Below, piece by piece: positions 6,573 through 15,359 of a stretch of 64,000 nucleotides of DNA (its first letter is position 1; each line of letters begins with the position of its first letter). Source of the DNA: Pedobacter frigiditerrae (GTDB lineage: Bacteria > Bacteroidota > Bacteroidia > Sphingobacteriales > Sphingobacteriaceae); assembly GCF_032678705.1 (NCBI RefSeq), contig NZ_JAVTSS010000001.1, forward strand, positions 2,108,001 to 2,172,000, given 5' to 3'. The notes below the pieces were generated by a model. That model searched no databases and was not told the origin of the DNA. It worked only from the letters and a program-made list of their open reading frames with translations. A program made the position numbers and the translations under genes.

Positions 6573-9500
6573 ATGATTCATTTCTTCTTAAGTCAATCCG
6601 ACGAGGTTTTTGTTCTACAAACAGAACAGGCCCTTTCAGCAACTGATATTACAAAACTTGAATGGTTATTCGGCGGTGCCAAAAAACAAAATGAAACTGC
6701 GCTGAGCGGTTTTTTTGTTGGTCCACGTGCAGCAATGATTACCCCTTGGAGTACAAATGCCGTAGAAATTACGCAGAACATGAGCATTTCGGGCATTATC
6801 AGAATTGAAGAATTTAAAAAAGTAGCAGAAGATTTTTCTGGTTACGACCCAATGCTTTCTCAGAAATACCAAGATTTAACACAAGCTGTTTTCACAATTG
6901 ACATTAAACCTGAGCCAATTCTTGAAATTACCGATATCGCCGCTTACAACAAACAAGAAGGTTTATCCCTAAGCGATGAAGAAGTAGAATACCTAGTTTC
7001 TTTAGCTAGTAGACTAGAAAGACCTTTAACAGATTCTGAAGTTTTCGGTTTCTCTCAAGTTAACTCAGAACACTGTCGCCATAAAATTTTCAATGGTAAA
7101 TTTGTGATTGATGGCGTAGAGCAACCTACTTCACTATTCAAATTAATCCGTAAAACATCTGAAGAAAACCCTAACGATATTGTTTCGGCTTATAAAGATA
7201 ACGTTGCCTTTATTAAAGGTCCAATTGTACAGCAGTTTGCACCAAAACGTGCAGATGAGCCAGACTATTATGCTTTAAGCGACTTCGAATCGGTTATCTC
7301 TATTAAAGCAGAAACACATAACTTCCCTACTACAGTTGAACCTTTTAATGGTGCAGCAACTGGTTCTGGTGGCGAGATTAGAGATAGGTTAGCTGGTGGA
7401 CAAGGTTCATTGCCTTTGGCAGGAACTGCAGTTTACATGACAGCTCTTTCTCGTTTAGAGCAAGACCGCCAATGGGAAAAAGGTGTGGAAGAAAGAAAGT
7501 GGCTGTATCAAACCCCGATGGATATTTTAATCAAGGCATCTAACGGTGCTACAGATTTTGGAAATAAATTCGGTCAGCCGCTAATTACAGGCTCTGTATT
7601 AACATTCGAACACGAAGAAAACTCTCGCAAGCTAGGTTACGATAAAGTAATCATGCTAGCTGGTGGTGTTGGATATGGCAAGGCTAGTCAAGCACAGAAA
7701 AAGAAACCACAAGAGGGCGATAACATTGTAATTCTTGGTGGCGAAAATTATAGAATCGGAATGGGTGGTGCAGCAGTTTCGTCTGCTGATACTGGCGAAC
7801 ACGGAACCGGCATCGAATTAAACGCTATTCAACGTTCAAACCCAGAGATGCAAAAAAGAGCGGCAAACGCTGTTCGTGGAATGGTAGAAAGCGACCACAA
7901 TACAATTATCTCTATCCATGACCATGGTGCAGGCGGCCACTTAAACTGTTTATCTGAACTGGTAGAAGAAACAGGTGGATTAATCAATTTAGATAAACTT
8001 CCGGTAGGCGACCCAACACTTTCATCAAAAGAAATTATTGGTAACGAATCTCAAGAAAGAATGGGATTGGTTATTGGAAACGAACACATTGCAACATTAC
8101 AAAAAATTGCAGATCGCGAACGTTCGCCAATGTACACGGTTGGTAAAGTAACTGGCGATCATCGTTTTACTTTCAAATCTGAAACCACTGGGGTAAAACC
8201 GATGGATTTAGAACTAAAAGACATGTTTGGCAGTTCTCCAAAAGTGATCATGGCCGATCAAACGATTGATAGGAAATATCAAGCTGTTGCTTATGATAAA
8301 ACTCAATTAAACACTTACTTAGAACAAGTTTTACAATTAGAAGCTGTTGCGTGCAAGGATTGGTTAACTAACAAAGTTGATAGATGTGTTGGCGGTAGAG
8401 TTGCCAAACAACAATGTGCTGGACCATTACAATTGCCACTAAACAACTGTGGTGTAATGGCATTAGATTTTCAAGGCAAGGAAGGTATTGCAACTTCGGT
8501 TGGTCACGCTCCCCTATCTGCTTTAATTGATGCTGGTGCGGGAAGTAGAATTGCTATTGCAGAATCGCTTTCTAACTTAGTTTGGGCACCATTAAAAGAT
8601 GGCTTAAAAAGCGTTTCGCTTTCTGCTAATTGGATGTGGGCTTGTAAAAACGAAGGCGAAGACGCAAGATTGTACGAAGCGGTTAAAGCTTGTTCAGACT
8701 TTGCCATTGATTTAGGAATCAACATTCCGACTGGAAAAGATTCACTATCAATGAAACAAAAATATAAAGATGGCGATGTAATTGCTCCTGGAACCGTTAT
8801 TATTTCTGCAGGTGGTAATTGTAACGACATTACTAAGGTAGTCGAGCCAGTTTTGCAAAAAGATGGTGGTTCAATTTACTACATTAACCTTTCTAATGAT
8901 GCTTATAAATTAGGTGGTTCTTCTTTCGCTCAAATCTTAAACAAGATTGGCAATGAAACGCCTGATGTTAAAGATGCCACTCAATTTAAAAAGACATTTA
9001 ATGTTATTCAGGATTTAATTAAGGCTGAGAAAATTGAAGCTGGACACGACATTGGCAGTGGAGGTTTAATCACTACTTTATTAGAGCTTTGTTTTGCCGA
9101 CCGCGATTTAGGGGCAACTTTAGATTTAACTAGTTTAGGCGAAGCTGATAACATCAAATTGTTGTTCTCTGAAAATATTGGCATTGTTTTTCAGGCAGGT
9201 GCCGATGTAGAAAAAACATTAAGCGAAAGCGGAATAACTTACCATAAAATTGGTGAAGTAAGCTCAACAGCAACTTTAAAAGTGAAAAACTTTGAGGAAG
9301 AGTTAAGTTTTGACATTGACAGTTTACGTGACGTTTGGTTTAAAACTTCTTACTTATTAGATAAAAAGCAAAGTGGAGCTGTAAAAGCGAAAGAGCGTTT
9401 CGATAACTACAAAAATCAACCTTTACAATACAATTTCCCAACGCAGTTTGATGGTAAAAAACCTGTAATAGATGAAACTAAACCCCGTCCGAAGGCAGCA

Positions 9501-10235
9501 ATTATACGCGAGAAAGGTAGTAACTCTGAGCGTGAATTAGCTAATGCAATGTATTTAGCTGGTTTTGACGTGAAAGATGTGCACATGACCGATTTAATTT
9601 CTGGCAGGGAAACATTAGAGGATATTAAATTTATTGGAGCCGTTGGTGGTTTCTCTAACTCAGATGTTTTAGGTTCGGCCAAAGGTTGGGCTGGCGCATT
9701 CATGTACAACGAAAAAGCGAGAATTGCATTGGAGAATTTCTTTAATCGCGAAGACACACTTTCTGTTGGTGTGTGTAATGGTTGCCAGTTATTTGTTGAG
9801 CTTGGTTTGATTAATAAAGACCACGAACAGAAACCAAAAATGTTGCACAACGAAAGCCATAAACACGAAAGTATTTTTACTTCGTTAACCATACAAGAAA
9901 ACAAATCTGTCATGCTTTCTACCTTAGCTGGCAGTACTTTAGGCGTTTGGGTATCGCATGGCGAAGGAAGATTCCTATTGCCATACACAGAGGATAAATA
10001 TCAAATCGTTTCTAAATACGCTTACGAAAGCTATCCTGCTAGTCCGAATGGCTCTGATTATAACACTGCAATGCTATGTGATGAAACTGGAAGACATTTG
10101 GTCATGATGCCTCACATTGAGCGCTCATTGTTCCAATGGCATTGGGCAAATTATCCAAAAGGCAGAAAAGACGAAGTTTCGCCATGGATGGAAGCATTTG
10201 TAAATGCAAGGAAATGGGTGGAGAATCAAAAGTAA
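6573..10235 (+). CDS. purL: Phosphoribosylformylglycinamidine synthase (large, single-chain)
   Basis: The enzyme converts FGAR, glutamine and ATP to FGAM in the fourth step of purine synthesis. At 1220 residues it is the long single-chain form, with the synthetase halves and the glutamine amidotransferase fused. Recognisable pieces in order are the linker motif SQVNSEHCRHKIF, the ATP site AETHNFPTTVEPFNGAATGSGG-like, HDHGAGGHLNC, the second-half motif PTGKDSLSMKQ, and the C-terminal class I amidotransferase with nucleophile C1068 in VGVCNGCQLF and a PHIERSLFQWHW end that carries the His/Glu pair. The ATG at 6573 follows a -7 box and starts the family-typical MIHFF. The gene stands alone and ends at a strong bidirectional terminator. 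Confidence 0.97.
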   Translation: MIHFFLSQSDEVFVLQTEQALSATDITKLEWLFGGAKKQNETALSGFFVGPRAAMITPWSTNAVEITQNMSISGIIRIEEFKKVAEDFSGYDPMLSQKYQDLTQAVFTIDIKPEPILEITDIAAYNKQEGLSLSDEEVEYLVSLASRLERPLTDSEVFGFSQVNSEHCRHKIFNGKFVIDGVEQPTSLFKLIRKTSEENPNDIVSAYKDNVAFIKGPIVQQFAPKRADEPDYYALSDFESVISIKAETHNFPTTVEPFNGAATGSGGEIRDRLAGGQGSLPLAGTAVYMTALSRLEQDRQWEKGVEERKWLYQTPMDILIKASNGATDFGNKFGQPLITGSVLTFEHEENSRKLGYDKVIMLAGGVGYGKASQAQKKKPQEGDNIVILGGENYRIGMGGAAVSSADTGEHGTGIELNAIQRSNPEMQKRAANAVRGMVESDHNTIISIHDHGAGGHLNCLSELVEETGGLINLDKLPVGDPTLSSKEIIGNESQERMGLVIGNEHIATLQKIADRERSPMYTVGKVTGDHRFTFKSETTGVKPMDLELKDMFGSSPKVIMADQTIDRKYQAVAYDKTQLNTYLEQVLQLEAVACKDWLTNKVDRCVGGRVAKQQCAGPLQLPLNNCGVMALDFQGKEGIATSVGHAPLSALIDAGAGSRIAIAESLSNLVWAPLKDGLKSVSLSANWMWACKNEGEDARLYEAVKACSDFAIDLGINIPTGKDSLSMKQKYKDGDVIAPGTVIISAGGNCNDITKVVEPVLQKDGGSIYYINLSNDAYKLGGSSFAQILNKIGNETPDVKDATQFKKTFNVIQDLIKAEKIEAGHDIGSGGLITTLLELCFADRDLGATLDLTSLGEADNIKLLFSENIGIVFQAGADVEKTLSESGITYHKIGEVSSTATLKVKNFEEELSFDIDSLRDVWFKTSYLLDKKQSGAVKAKERFDNYKNQPLQYNFPTQFDGKKPVIDETKPRPKAAIIREKGSNSERELANAMYLAGFDVKDVHMTDLISGRETLEDIKFIGAVGGFSNSDVLGSAKGWAGAFMYNEKARIALENFFNREDTLSVGVCNGCQLFVELGLINKDHEQKPKMLHNESHKHESIFTSLTIQENKSVMLSTLAGSTLGVWVSHGEGRFLLPYTEDKYQIVSKYAYESYPASPNGSDYNTAMLCDETGRHLVMMPHIERSLFQWHWANYPKGRKDEVSPWMEAFVNARKWVENQK

Positions 10236-10252
10236 TAAAAGATTAAAAAATC

Positions 10253-10281
10253 AAAATCCTCGACAAATTGTCGAGGATTTT
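10253..10281. terminator. Bidirectional intrinsic terminator after purL and the PUL
   Basis: A perfect 13-bp stem, AAAATCCTCGACA with TGTCGAGGATTTT, has a 3-base loop (AAT). T runs follow on both sides: TTTTTTG on the plus strand and TTTTGATTTTTT on the minus strand. It ends purL from the left and the long PUL operon from the right. Confidence 0.92.
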
Positions 10282-10306
10282 TTGTTATAGTTTCCTTTTG
10301 ATATCA

Positions 10307-11374
10307 TTAATTTACAGCGACGACAACTGAAGAAATACTATCGTTAAAACCGATATCGGTTAAACAGTCTTCATCAGCAGTCAACGTGGTTACCGTACCA
10401 GTATAATTATTGCTTTTGTAAATGGTTATTTTCAAACCTGCAGGTACTTTTATCGAAGAAGCATCATCATTGACTACACCTAAAGCAGCTAATTGCGACA
10501 TGGTATAAGACCCTACACCTAAACTAGCGCTCCAACCTCCATAGTTACAATTCTGATAGATGCTTACGGTAGAAGGAGGTGGTGGTGTGCCAGCAGCTTC
10601 TGCATAAGTACTTGCAATTCTGATGTGTTTTACAAAATGTGTAGCCTGTGAATCATCGCCACCATACACACCCCATTTTGGATCGCAGTAATCGCTATCC
10701 AAGGTTCTGCAGTTGTAACGTTGCGTACCATTGCTTAAGGTTTGTTTAACCCCATTGTACCATAACTCTACATAACCAGTAGTGGCGCTGTAAGAAGCAT
10801 TAATGCGCATGGTAATGTCAGTCCAAGTACTCGTTACAAGTGGTGTAGACCACAATACAAAAGCCGTGTGACTGGCATCAAAATACTGTAATTCTAAATT
10901 ACCATTTTTGGTCCTGAGCATCAAAGGGTGGTTCGCCAATGATCCTTCCGTTGGATAAGACTTCCATTGCCAAATGGCTTCTGTTTGTAGTGAAGTAGGC
11001 ATATAAATTTTACTTTGCCAGCCTACATAAAAATTAGTGCCTTCTGGAGCGCTAAAGCCAACAGAGCCATGTCCTTCTGCCCTATGGCTTCCTGCGGGTT
11101 TAAGAAATTTCCATACTGGTGTACCAGTTTCGTCGTTCACAACGGTAACAGTACCACTTTGTTCTACGTTAATTGCTTTCCAAACTGCAGCACTGCCAAG
11201 CGAAGCATCTCCATTGTGATAAACAGATTGGTCGGTTACAATCTTTGTGGGGTCTTTTGGAGATGTTAGGTCTTCTGCATTTAGCGCTGTAGTGTCAGCC
11301 TCAGCGTTTTTCTTGCAGCTTTGCTGGGTTAAGGCAAGCGCAACAACAAGCATAATGATGTTGATTTTTTTCAT
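10307..11374 (-). CDS. Heparinase I/glucuronan-lyase-like lipoprotein with a crystallin-like C-terminus
   Basis: This 355-residue protein has a lipoprotein signal ending at C20 (LTQQSCKK). Residues about 50-260 look like the beta-jelly-roll lyase family PF14099, which contains heparin lyase I and PL20 glucuronan lyase; the evidence is pattern-level (GWQSKIYMP, WQWKS, HPLMLRTKNG, WTDITMRINAS, WGVYGG). After a proline-rich linker (TPPPPS) residues about 270-355 read as a beta/gamma-crystallin Greek-key domain (SIYQNCNYGG, DDASSIKVP, YKSNNYTG, FNDSISSVVV), a fold that often binds calcium. I infer a surface or periplasmic lyase cutting a uronic-acid backbone. It is the last gene of the PUL operon, 62 nt after the GH105 gene. 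Confidence 0.78.
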   Translation of the reverse strand: MKKINIIMLVVALALTQQSCKKNAEADTTALNAEDLTSPKDPTKIVTDQSVYHNGDASLGSAAVWKAINVEQSGTVTVVNDETGTPVWKFLKPAGSHRAEGHGSVGFSAPEGTNFYVGWQSKIYMPTSLQTEAIWQWKSYPTEGSLANHPLMLRTKNGNLELQYFDASHTAFVLWSTPLVTSTWTDITMRINASYSATTGYVELWYNGVKQTLSNGTQRYNCRTLDSDYCDPKWGVYGGDDSQATHFVKHIRIASTYAEAAGTPPPPSTVSIYQNCNYGGWSASLGVGSYTMSQLAALGVVNDDASSIKVPAGLKITIYKSNNYTGTVTTLTADEDCLTDIGFNDSISSVVVAVN

Positions 11375-11386
11375 GATTTTGGTTTT

Positions 11387-11400
11387 AATATTTGGTTAAT
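11387..11400 (-). promoter_or_regulatory. Partial copy of PUL motif A
   Basis: The plus strand reads aatatttggttaat, matching the core of the conserved motif ATTTGGTTAATGCAA seen upstream of susC, fucP and the GH31 gene. It is 12 nt upstream of the start of the lyase at 11374. The TGCAA end and the partner motif B are missing, so it may be chance or a decayed site. Confidence 0.3.
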
Positions 11401-11436
11401 AATAGTTTGCACGTCAAATCATTTGTAGGATATTGT

Positions 11437-12567
11437 TTATTGTAAAAAGGCAGCCGCAGTCCATAACAAAGGTGCCTGTCCGTGCAGGTCGCCAGTGATG
11501 CGTTTTCGGTCTAAATAATATTGGAGGTCGTTTTTCTTATTTGTTCCTTCGCATACATCGCTTACATCGGCATTGCCATCAATTTTAGCTACTAAGGCCA
11601 GCCAAGCTTTGCGTACAGCTGGCGCATATTGTTTTTGGTTTAACCAACCTTTTTTAACGCCTGTTACCATGGCGTAGGTAAACATGGCCGTACCAGAGCT
11701 TTCTTCCCATGATGCGGGCATATCTATTAATTGTCGCCACATGCCAGATGTTGCTTGGTATTTTAACAACGAGCTCATCATCACTTGGTAGCCTTTTAAA
11801 ATCCTTGGTCTATTCGAGTGGTTTTTGGGCAATGAGCTTAAGATTTCGGCCATACCTGCTGCCATCCAACCATTGCCCCTTCCCCAAAAGAAAGGTACAT
11901 CTGGCGCATGGTAAAACAGTCCGTTTTTTTGCTGTAGAGAATCGAGGTAAACCACCATCTCTTTGGCGGCACGATCCAAATAGATTTGATTACCCGTAGC
12001 CCGATAAGCTTGTGTTTGTAAGGCATTGATCATGAACATATCATCAATCCACATTCTGGTTTGCCAAGTAAGCCCTCGACCATAGAAAACATGCGATTCG
12101 GGAACTACTCGTTTACCTTCTGGTGGCCCCCATTGTTTATCGGCTATGTTTTGCCCCATGACCAAGTACCTTTGTTCTTTGGTTTGTCTGTAAAGTTCTA
12201 AGGGAACAGCGCCAAAAACACCATAATCTACGTGGTCTGGTATAGGGATGAGTGAGGCCTCTTCTCCAAAAAATGGCTCGAAGCGTTTAGCCAATTGCAC
12301 TTTTAATGTTGTATCGTTGCTTTCTTTGGCAAATTTTAAGGCGCCATACCAAGCACAGGATTCTGGATAGGTAATTACTTTTGGTGGTGTGGGTCTACCG
12401 AAATTGGTATGCGGTGTAGCAACAAAACGATCTGCAATGCGCTTTCCGATAACCAAAGGCGATGCACCTTTAGGCCAATTTTTAAATTCATTTACCGATT
12501 GTTTGGGCTGAGCAAGGGCTGTTGCGCTAAAAAATAGCGCAATCAATATAGATATGTTCGTTTTCAT
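11437..12567 (-). CDS. GH105 unsaturated rhamnogalacturonyl/glucuronyl hydrolase
   Basis: Family GH105 enzymes hydrate the double bond of 4,5-unsaturated uronic acids left by polysaccharide lyases and so free the sugar. The 376-residue protein has a signal peptide (LIALFFSATALAQ), so it is probably periplasmic. The (alpha/alpha)6-barrel motifs are present: HVDYGVFG (D111 or D114), GRGLTWQTRMWIDDMFM with catalytic D175 or D176, FFWGRGNGW near 227-234 and SSGTAMFTY. It lies 10 nt after the KdgF gene, which would act on its product. GH88 is the main alternative, but the WGRGNGW and WIDDMFM pattern favours GH105. Confidence 0.88.
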   Translation of the reverse strand: MKTNISILIALFFSATALAQPKQSVNEFKNWPKGASPLVIGKRIADRFVATPHTNFGRPTPPKVITYPESCAWYGALKFAKESNDTTLKVQLAKRFEPFFGEEASLIPIPDHVDYGVFGAVPLELYRQTKEQRYLVMGQNIADKQWGPPEGKRVVPESHVFYGRGLTWQTRMWIDDMFMINALQTQAYRATGNQIYLDRAAKEMVVYLDSLQQKNGLFYHAPDVPFFWGRGNGWMAAGMAEILSSLPKNHSNRPRILKGYQVMMSSLLKYQATSGMWRQLIDMPASWEESSGTAMFTYAMVTGVKKGWLNQKQYAPAVRKAWLALVAKIDGNADVSDVCEGTNKKNDLQYYLDRKRITGDLHGQAPLLWTAAAFLQ

Positions 12568-12577
12568 TTCTGAGGGA

Positions 12578-12940
12578 TTAACTGATTGATTTATTGGAGG
12601 TAACAGGTAAAAAATCTGCTCTATGCGGACTAAAAATATCGATTAACATACCTGGTTCTAGACAGATGCAGCCATGTATCTCGTGAGGTGGAACATAATA
12701 ACCATCTCCTTTTTTAATGGTCTTTTTCTGATCACCGATGGTCATTTCAAAAACGCCACTTTCTACATAGGTTACTTGGGTATGATGATGTTCATGCAAT
12801 TGCCCTACAGCATCTGCTTCGAACTTTACTTTCACTAACATGACGTTTTGATCATGGCCGTAAAGTTGTCTTTTAATGCCATTTCCTAAATCTTCCCATT
12901 GGATCTCGGAGTCGAACTGAAATAAACTTCCTTGTAACAT
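12578..12940 (-). CDS. kdgF: KdgF-like cupin, unsaturated uronate linearisation
   Basis: KdgF converts 4,5-unsaturated uronic acid monomers to the open-chain 5-keto-4-deoxyuronate. The 120-residue single cupin fits the family size. The metal site is seen as H49-x-H51 and Q55 in LHEHHHTQVTYV, with H86 or H89 in PPHEIHG, and the GxxE strand pattern ESGVFEMTIGD between. There is no signal peptide, so it acts in the cytoplasm. It sits between the alpha/beta hydrolase and GH105 genes with short gaps (29 and 10 nt), which supports use of unsaturated uronates by this locus. KduI and KduD, the next steps, are not in the window. Cupins are versatile, so the assignment depends partly on context. Confidence 0.8.
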   Translation of the reverse strand: MLQGSLFQFDSEIQWEDLGNGIKRQLYGHDQNVMLVKVKFEADAVGQLHEHHHTQVTYVESGVFEMTIGDQKKTIKKGDGYYVPPHEIHGCICLEPGMLIDIFSPHRADFLPVTSNKSIS

Positions 12941-12969
12941 AGTTTAAATTTTAGGGTTTATGAATGAGG

Positions 12970-13797
12970 TTAATGTTTAATATTGGATACGCTGTTTCGG
13001 TAAATAAAATCGGCAATGGTGGCAGGTTCTTCAATCGGGAAATGATGTCCTTCTAAGCTTTGTACGCCTTTAGTCATGGGAATGACAGTGGCCGTCCCTC
13101 CTTTTAGGATGTAATTCTGCACCAATAACATGGTATTTTCAGCGACGGGCACTATGCGATCATCTAAACCAATTACGTGCAAGATGGGCACTTTTAAGGC
13201 GGCTAACTGATCTAAATTGTCTTTGGGTTGATCTTTATACTGCTTTGCTTCTTCTTCTGTTAAATTGTACACAGCTAGTAATTTCTTCCAATCGGCAGCC
13301 GAACCTTTACTTGTTCCTTTACCGCCTGGCCAACTGTTGAAATCGCAAACTGGTGCCTCTGCATAAATACAGTTTACCTTAGTAGGATTTCTTTTTGCCC
13401 AACCGTAAACATATAAACCACCACGACTTATTCCTTCCAAAGCGACTTTTTGGGTGAAGCCTTTTTTGGCAACAAGGTATTTGTAAAACTGATCCCAGCT
13501 ATCTAACGCTTTGGCATGTCCAAATAAATCATTGGTTTGGAGATAGGCAACATGGAAACCTCTTTCTAAAAGGATGCTATCTGGTTGTGTATGCCAATCG
13601 GGGAAATAAGCTTTCCAAACCCAAGGATTACCTGTTATGGCCTTTTTGGGAGCGATTACCCAAGCGGATAGCCCATTGAATTTAAATTCTGTTTTATCGA
13701 AATGATGCCACTTCACTGTTTTTTCTTCAGTGATGTTTTGCGCCATCACTGAATAAGTAAAACCGAGATAAAGAAGAAATAAAAAGATGTACCTCAT
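12970..13797 (-). CDS. Exported alpha/beta hydrolase
   Basis: A 275-residue secreted or periplasmic serine hydrolase. A signal peptide (FLFLLYLGFTYSVMAQ) is followed by an alpha/beta-hydrolase fold with nucleophile S124 in EGISRGG, acid D212 or D213 in GLDDRIVP and H251 or H252 in EGHHFP. It may remove acetyl or other ester groups from the glycan, which PUL esterases often do, but peptidase-like relatives exist and I cannot name a substrate. A TTG start at 13815 is possible but overlaps the upstream gene and precedes the signal peptide; the ATG at 13797 lies 7 nt after the stop of the upstream gene. Confidence 0.8.
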   Translation of the reverse strand: MRYIFLFLLYLGFTYSVMAQNITEEKTVKWHHFDKTEFKFNGLSAWVIAPKKAITGNPWVWKAYFPDWHTQPDSILLERGFHVAYLQTNDLFGHAKALDSWDQFYKYLVAKKGFTQKVALEGISRGGLYVYGWAKRNPTKVNCIYAEAPVCDFNSWPGGKGTSKGSAADWKKLLAVYNLTEEEAKQYKDQPKDNLDQLAALKVPILHVIGLDDRIVPVAENTMLLVQNYILKGGTATVIPMTKGVQSLEGHHFPIEEPATIADFIYRNSVSNIKH

Positions 13798-13804
13798 GAT
13801 TAGC

Positions 13805-15334
13805 TCATTTAACAATATTTTTCCCAGTTAAACGCAAGGCCAATTGCGCTTCAAATAAAGATTTTGGCAATACTGCTTTACCTTGATTTTGGTTCAATCC
13901 AACGTTTTCAAAAGTTACTTTTCGGTTTGACTGGAAACCAACCAATAAGGGTTGAGCAATGGTATAATTGCGTCGCCTACTCAAATCCCAGAAATTATAA
14001 GCCTGGTCTTTGATAGATTGATGCTGAAAATTCCATAATACCAACTGTTTACCATGATGTGGATGCCCAGGTTCAGGACCGCCTAGGTTATAAAACACCC
14101 CACCTTTAATATCGTCATACAGTGTGGCAAAAGGTTGACCAGAATGTATATCGATATTTTGATCCTCACCTAGCGTACATTGCGTAATGACTGTACCCAC
14201 AGCGCTGTAACCTGTACCAGCTCCATGGTGTTGTGCGCCATTGAAATTGCAGTTTTTGATCAATACGCCATAACCTGTTCTTGCATGTATGGAAGCATGC
14301 CCTTTTTTGCCTTTAAAATCTACATTAGCTACTGTTACTTGGTAACCTGAACGGATAAACAAACCTTCATTCCAATCGCGGAATTCACAGTTCCTTACCC
14401 AACTATTTTTAACATACTCCATCCCTACTGCTTCATAAGCATAATCATGGATGGCATTTTTATGGTGGATAAATTCTTCATTATATGTTTTCCAATTACT
14501 GGTAAACAGGATGTCTTCAATACCACATTCTTCGATAAAATTGTAACTGGTTAATTCAAAGGCTGCACTTTTTACCATCCTCACATCAAAATGCAAAGGA
14601 TTTTTAAACTTTACCTTATTACCTTCAATCTTTTCAATGGTATGAATTTCGTTGATCAACATTCCTCCTTTTTCACCAAAAAGCCTTGTCCACTCTGGTT
14701 TCAATTGCAGAGGCGCAAAATAGATCTTAGTAAACTCTTCGCTTCGGTGGCGAATCACCACATCTTGACCAAGCTTTAAAGCCGAAACATCTGCCACTTC
14801 TACCCAGAAACTTTCACGATCAGCATCATTGGTGATAGTTGTTAATGTTTTAGTACTTGTATTGGCAGGTTTAAATTGTATTTGTCGACCATTGATGCGC
14901 ATTTTGTCTTGGTAGATTTCAGTTCCACCTGCCCCAACACCACTACCCTTTAATACAATGTTACTTTTAGAGATCAAGATATGTTTGGTGCTGTCGGTAT
15001 CTTTAGCAAGCAGGTATTTTCCTGGCGGGAAGAATACCACACCACCATTTTCATTTTGCTCTGCCGCATGAATGGCTCGCTGAATTGCTTCATCATCGTA
15101 ATTGGCATCGTTAGGTTTGGCGCCATAATCAACCACATTAAATCTCTTTTTACTCGATACATTTGGGATTTCCTTCTCAGAGAAATGATAACCAGCATAA
15201 GAAAAATCTGGTAATAAAGGTGTTTTACCTGTTTGTTTAGCGTTCACAAAATCTACCCAAGCTTTGGCTACTTCTTGCGCAGACAATGCATTGGTTAAGG
15301 ATAAAAACAATACGATTACTATCAGTTTTTTCAT
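13805..15334 (-). CDS. Secreted beta-helix protein, pectate-lyase-3 / DUF4955 type
   Basis: The 509-residue protein has a signal peptide (LIVIVLFLSLTNALSAQ). Residues about 64-160 carry the start of a right-handed parallel beta-helix of the GH28/pectate-lyase-3 superfamily (FNVVDYGAKPNDANYDDEAI, then GGVVFFPPGKYLL). Repeated coil-length units continue to about residue 420 (NSWVRNCEFRDWNEGLFIRSG, GVLIKNCNFNGAQHHGAGTG). The final 90 residues would be the DUF4955-like part. No catalytic residues are known for this group, so I infer only that it binds or cuts the same glycan, perhaps as a lyase or glycosidase. It lies 25 nt after the GH29 gene, in the same operon. Confidence 0.75.
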   Translation of the reverse strand: MKKLIVIVLFLSLTNALSAQEVAKAWVDFVNAKQTGKTPLLPDFSYAGYHFSEKEIPNVSSKKRFNVVDYGAKPNDANYDDEAIQRAIHAAEQNENGGVVFFPPGKYLLAKDTDSTKHILISKSNIVLKGSGVGAGGTEIYQDKMRINGRQIQFKPANTSTKTLTTITNDADRESFWVEVADVSALKLGQDVVIRHRSEEFTKIYFAPLQLKPEWTRLFGEKGGMLINEIHTIEKIEGNKVKFKNPLHFDVRMVKSAAFELTSYNFIEECGIEDILFTSNWKTYNEEFIHHKNAIHDYAYEAVGMEYVKNSWVRNCEFRDWNEGLFIRSGYQVTVANVDFKGKKGHASIHARTGYGVLIKNCNFNGAQHHGAGTGYSAVGTVITQCTLGEDQNIDIHSGQPFATLYDDIKGGVFYNLGGPEPGHPHHGKQLVLWNFQHQSIKDQAYNFWDLSRRRNYTIAQPLLVGFQSNRKVTFENVGLNQNQGKAVLPKSLFEAQLALRLTGKNIVK

Positions 15335-15359
15335 GATATTATTAATGAGCTATAATTAT

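Noticed and set aside
13797..13815. TTG start for the exported hydrolase
   Set aside because: It overlaps the upstream gene and adds residues before a complete signal peptide.
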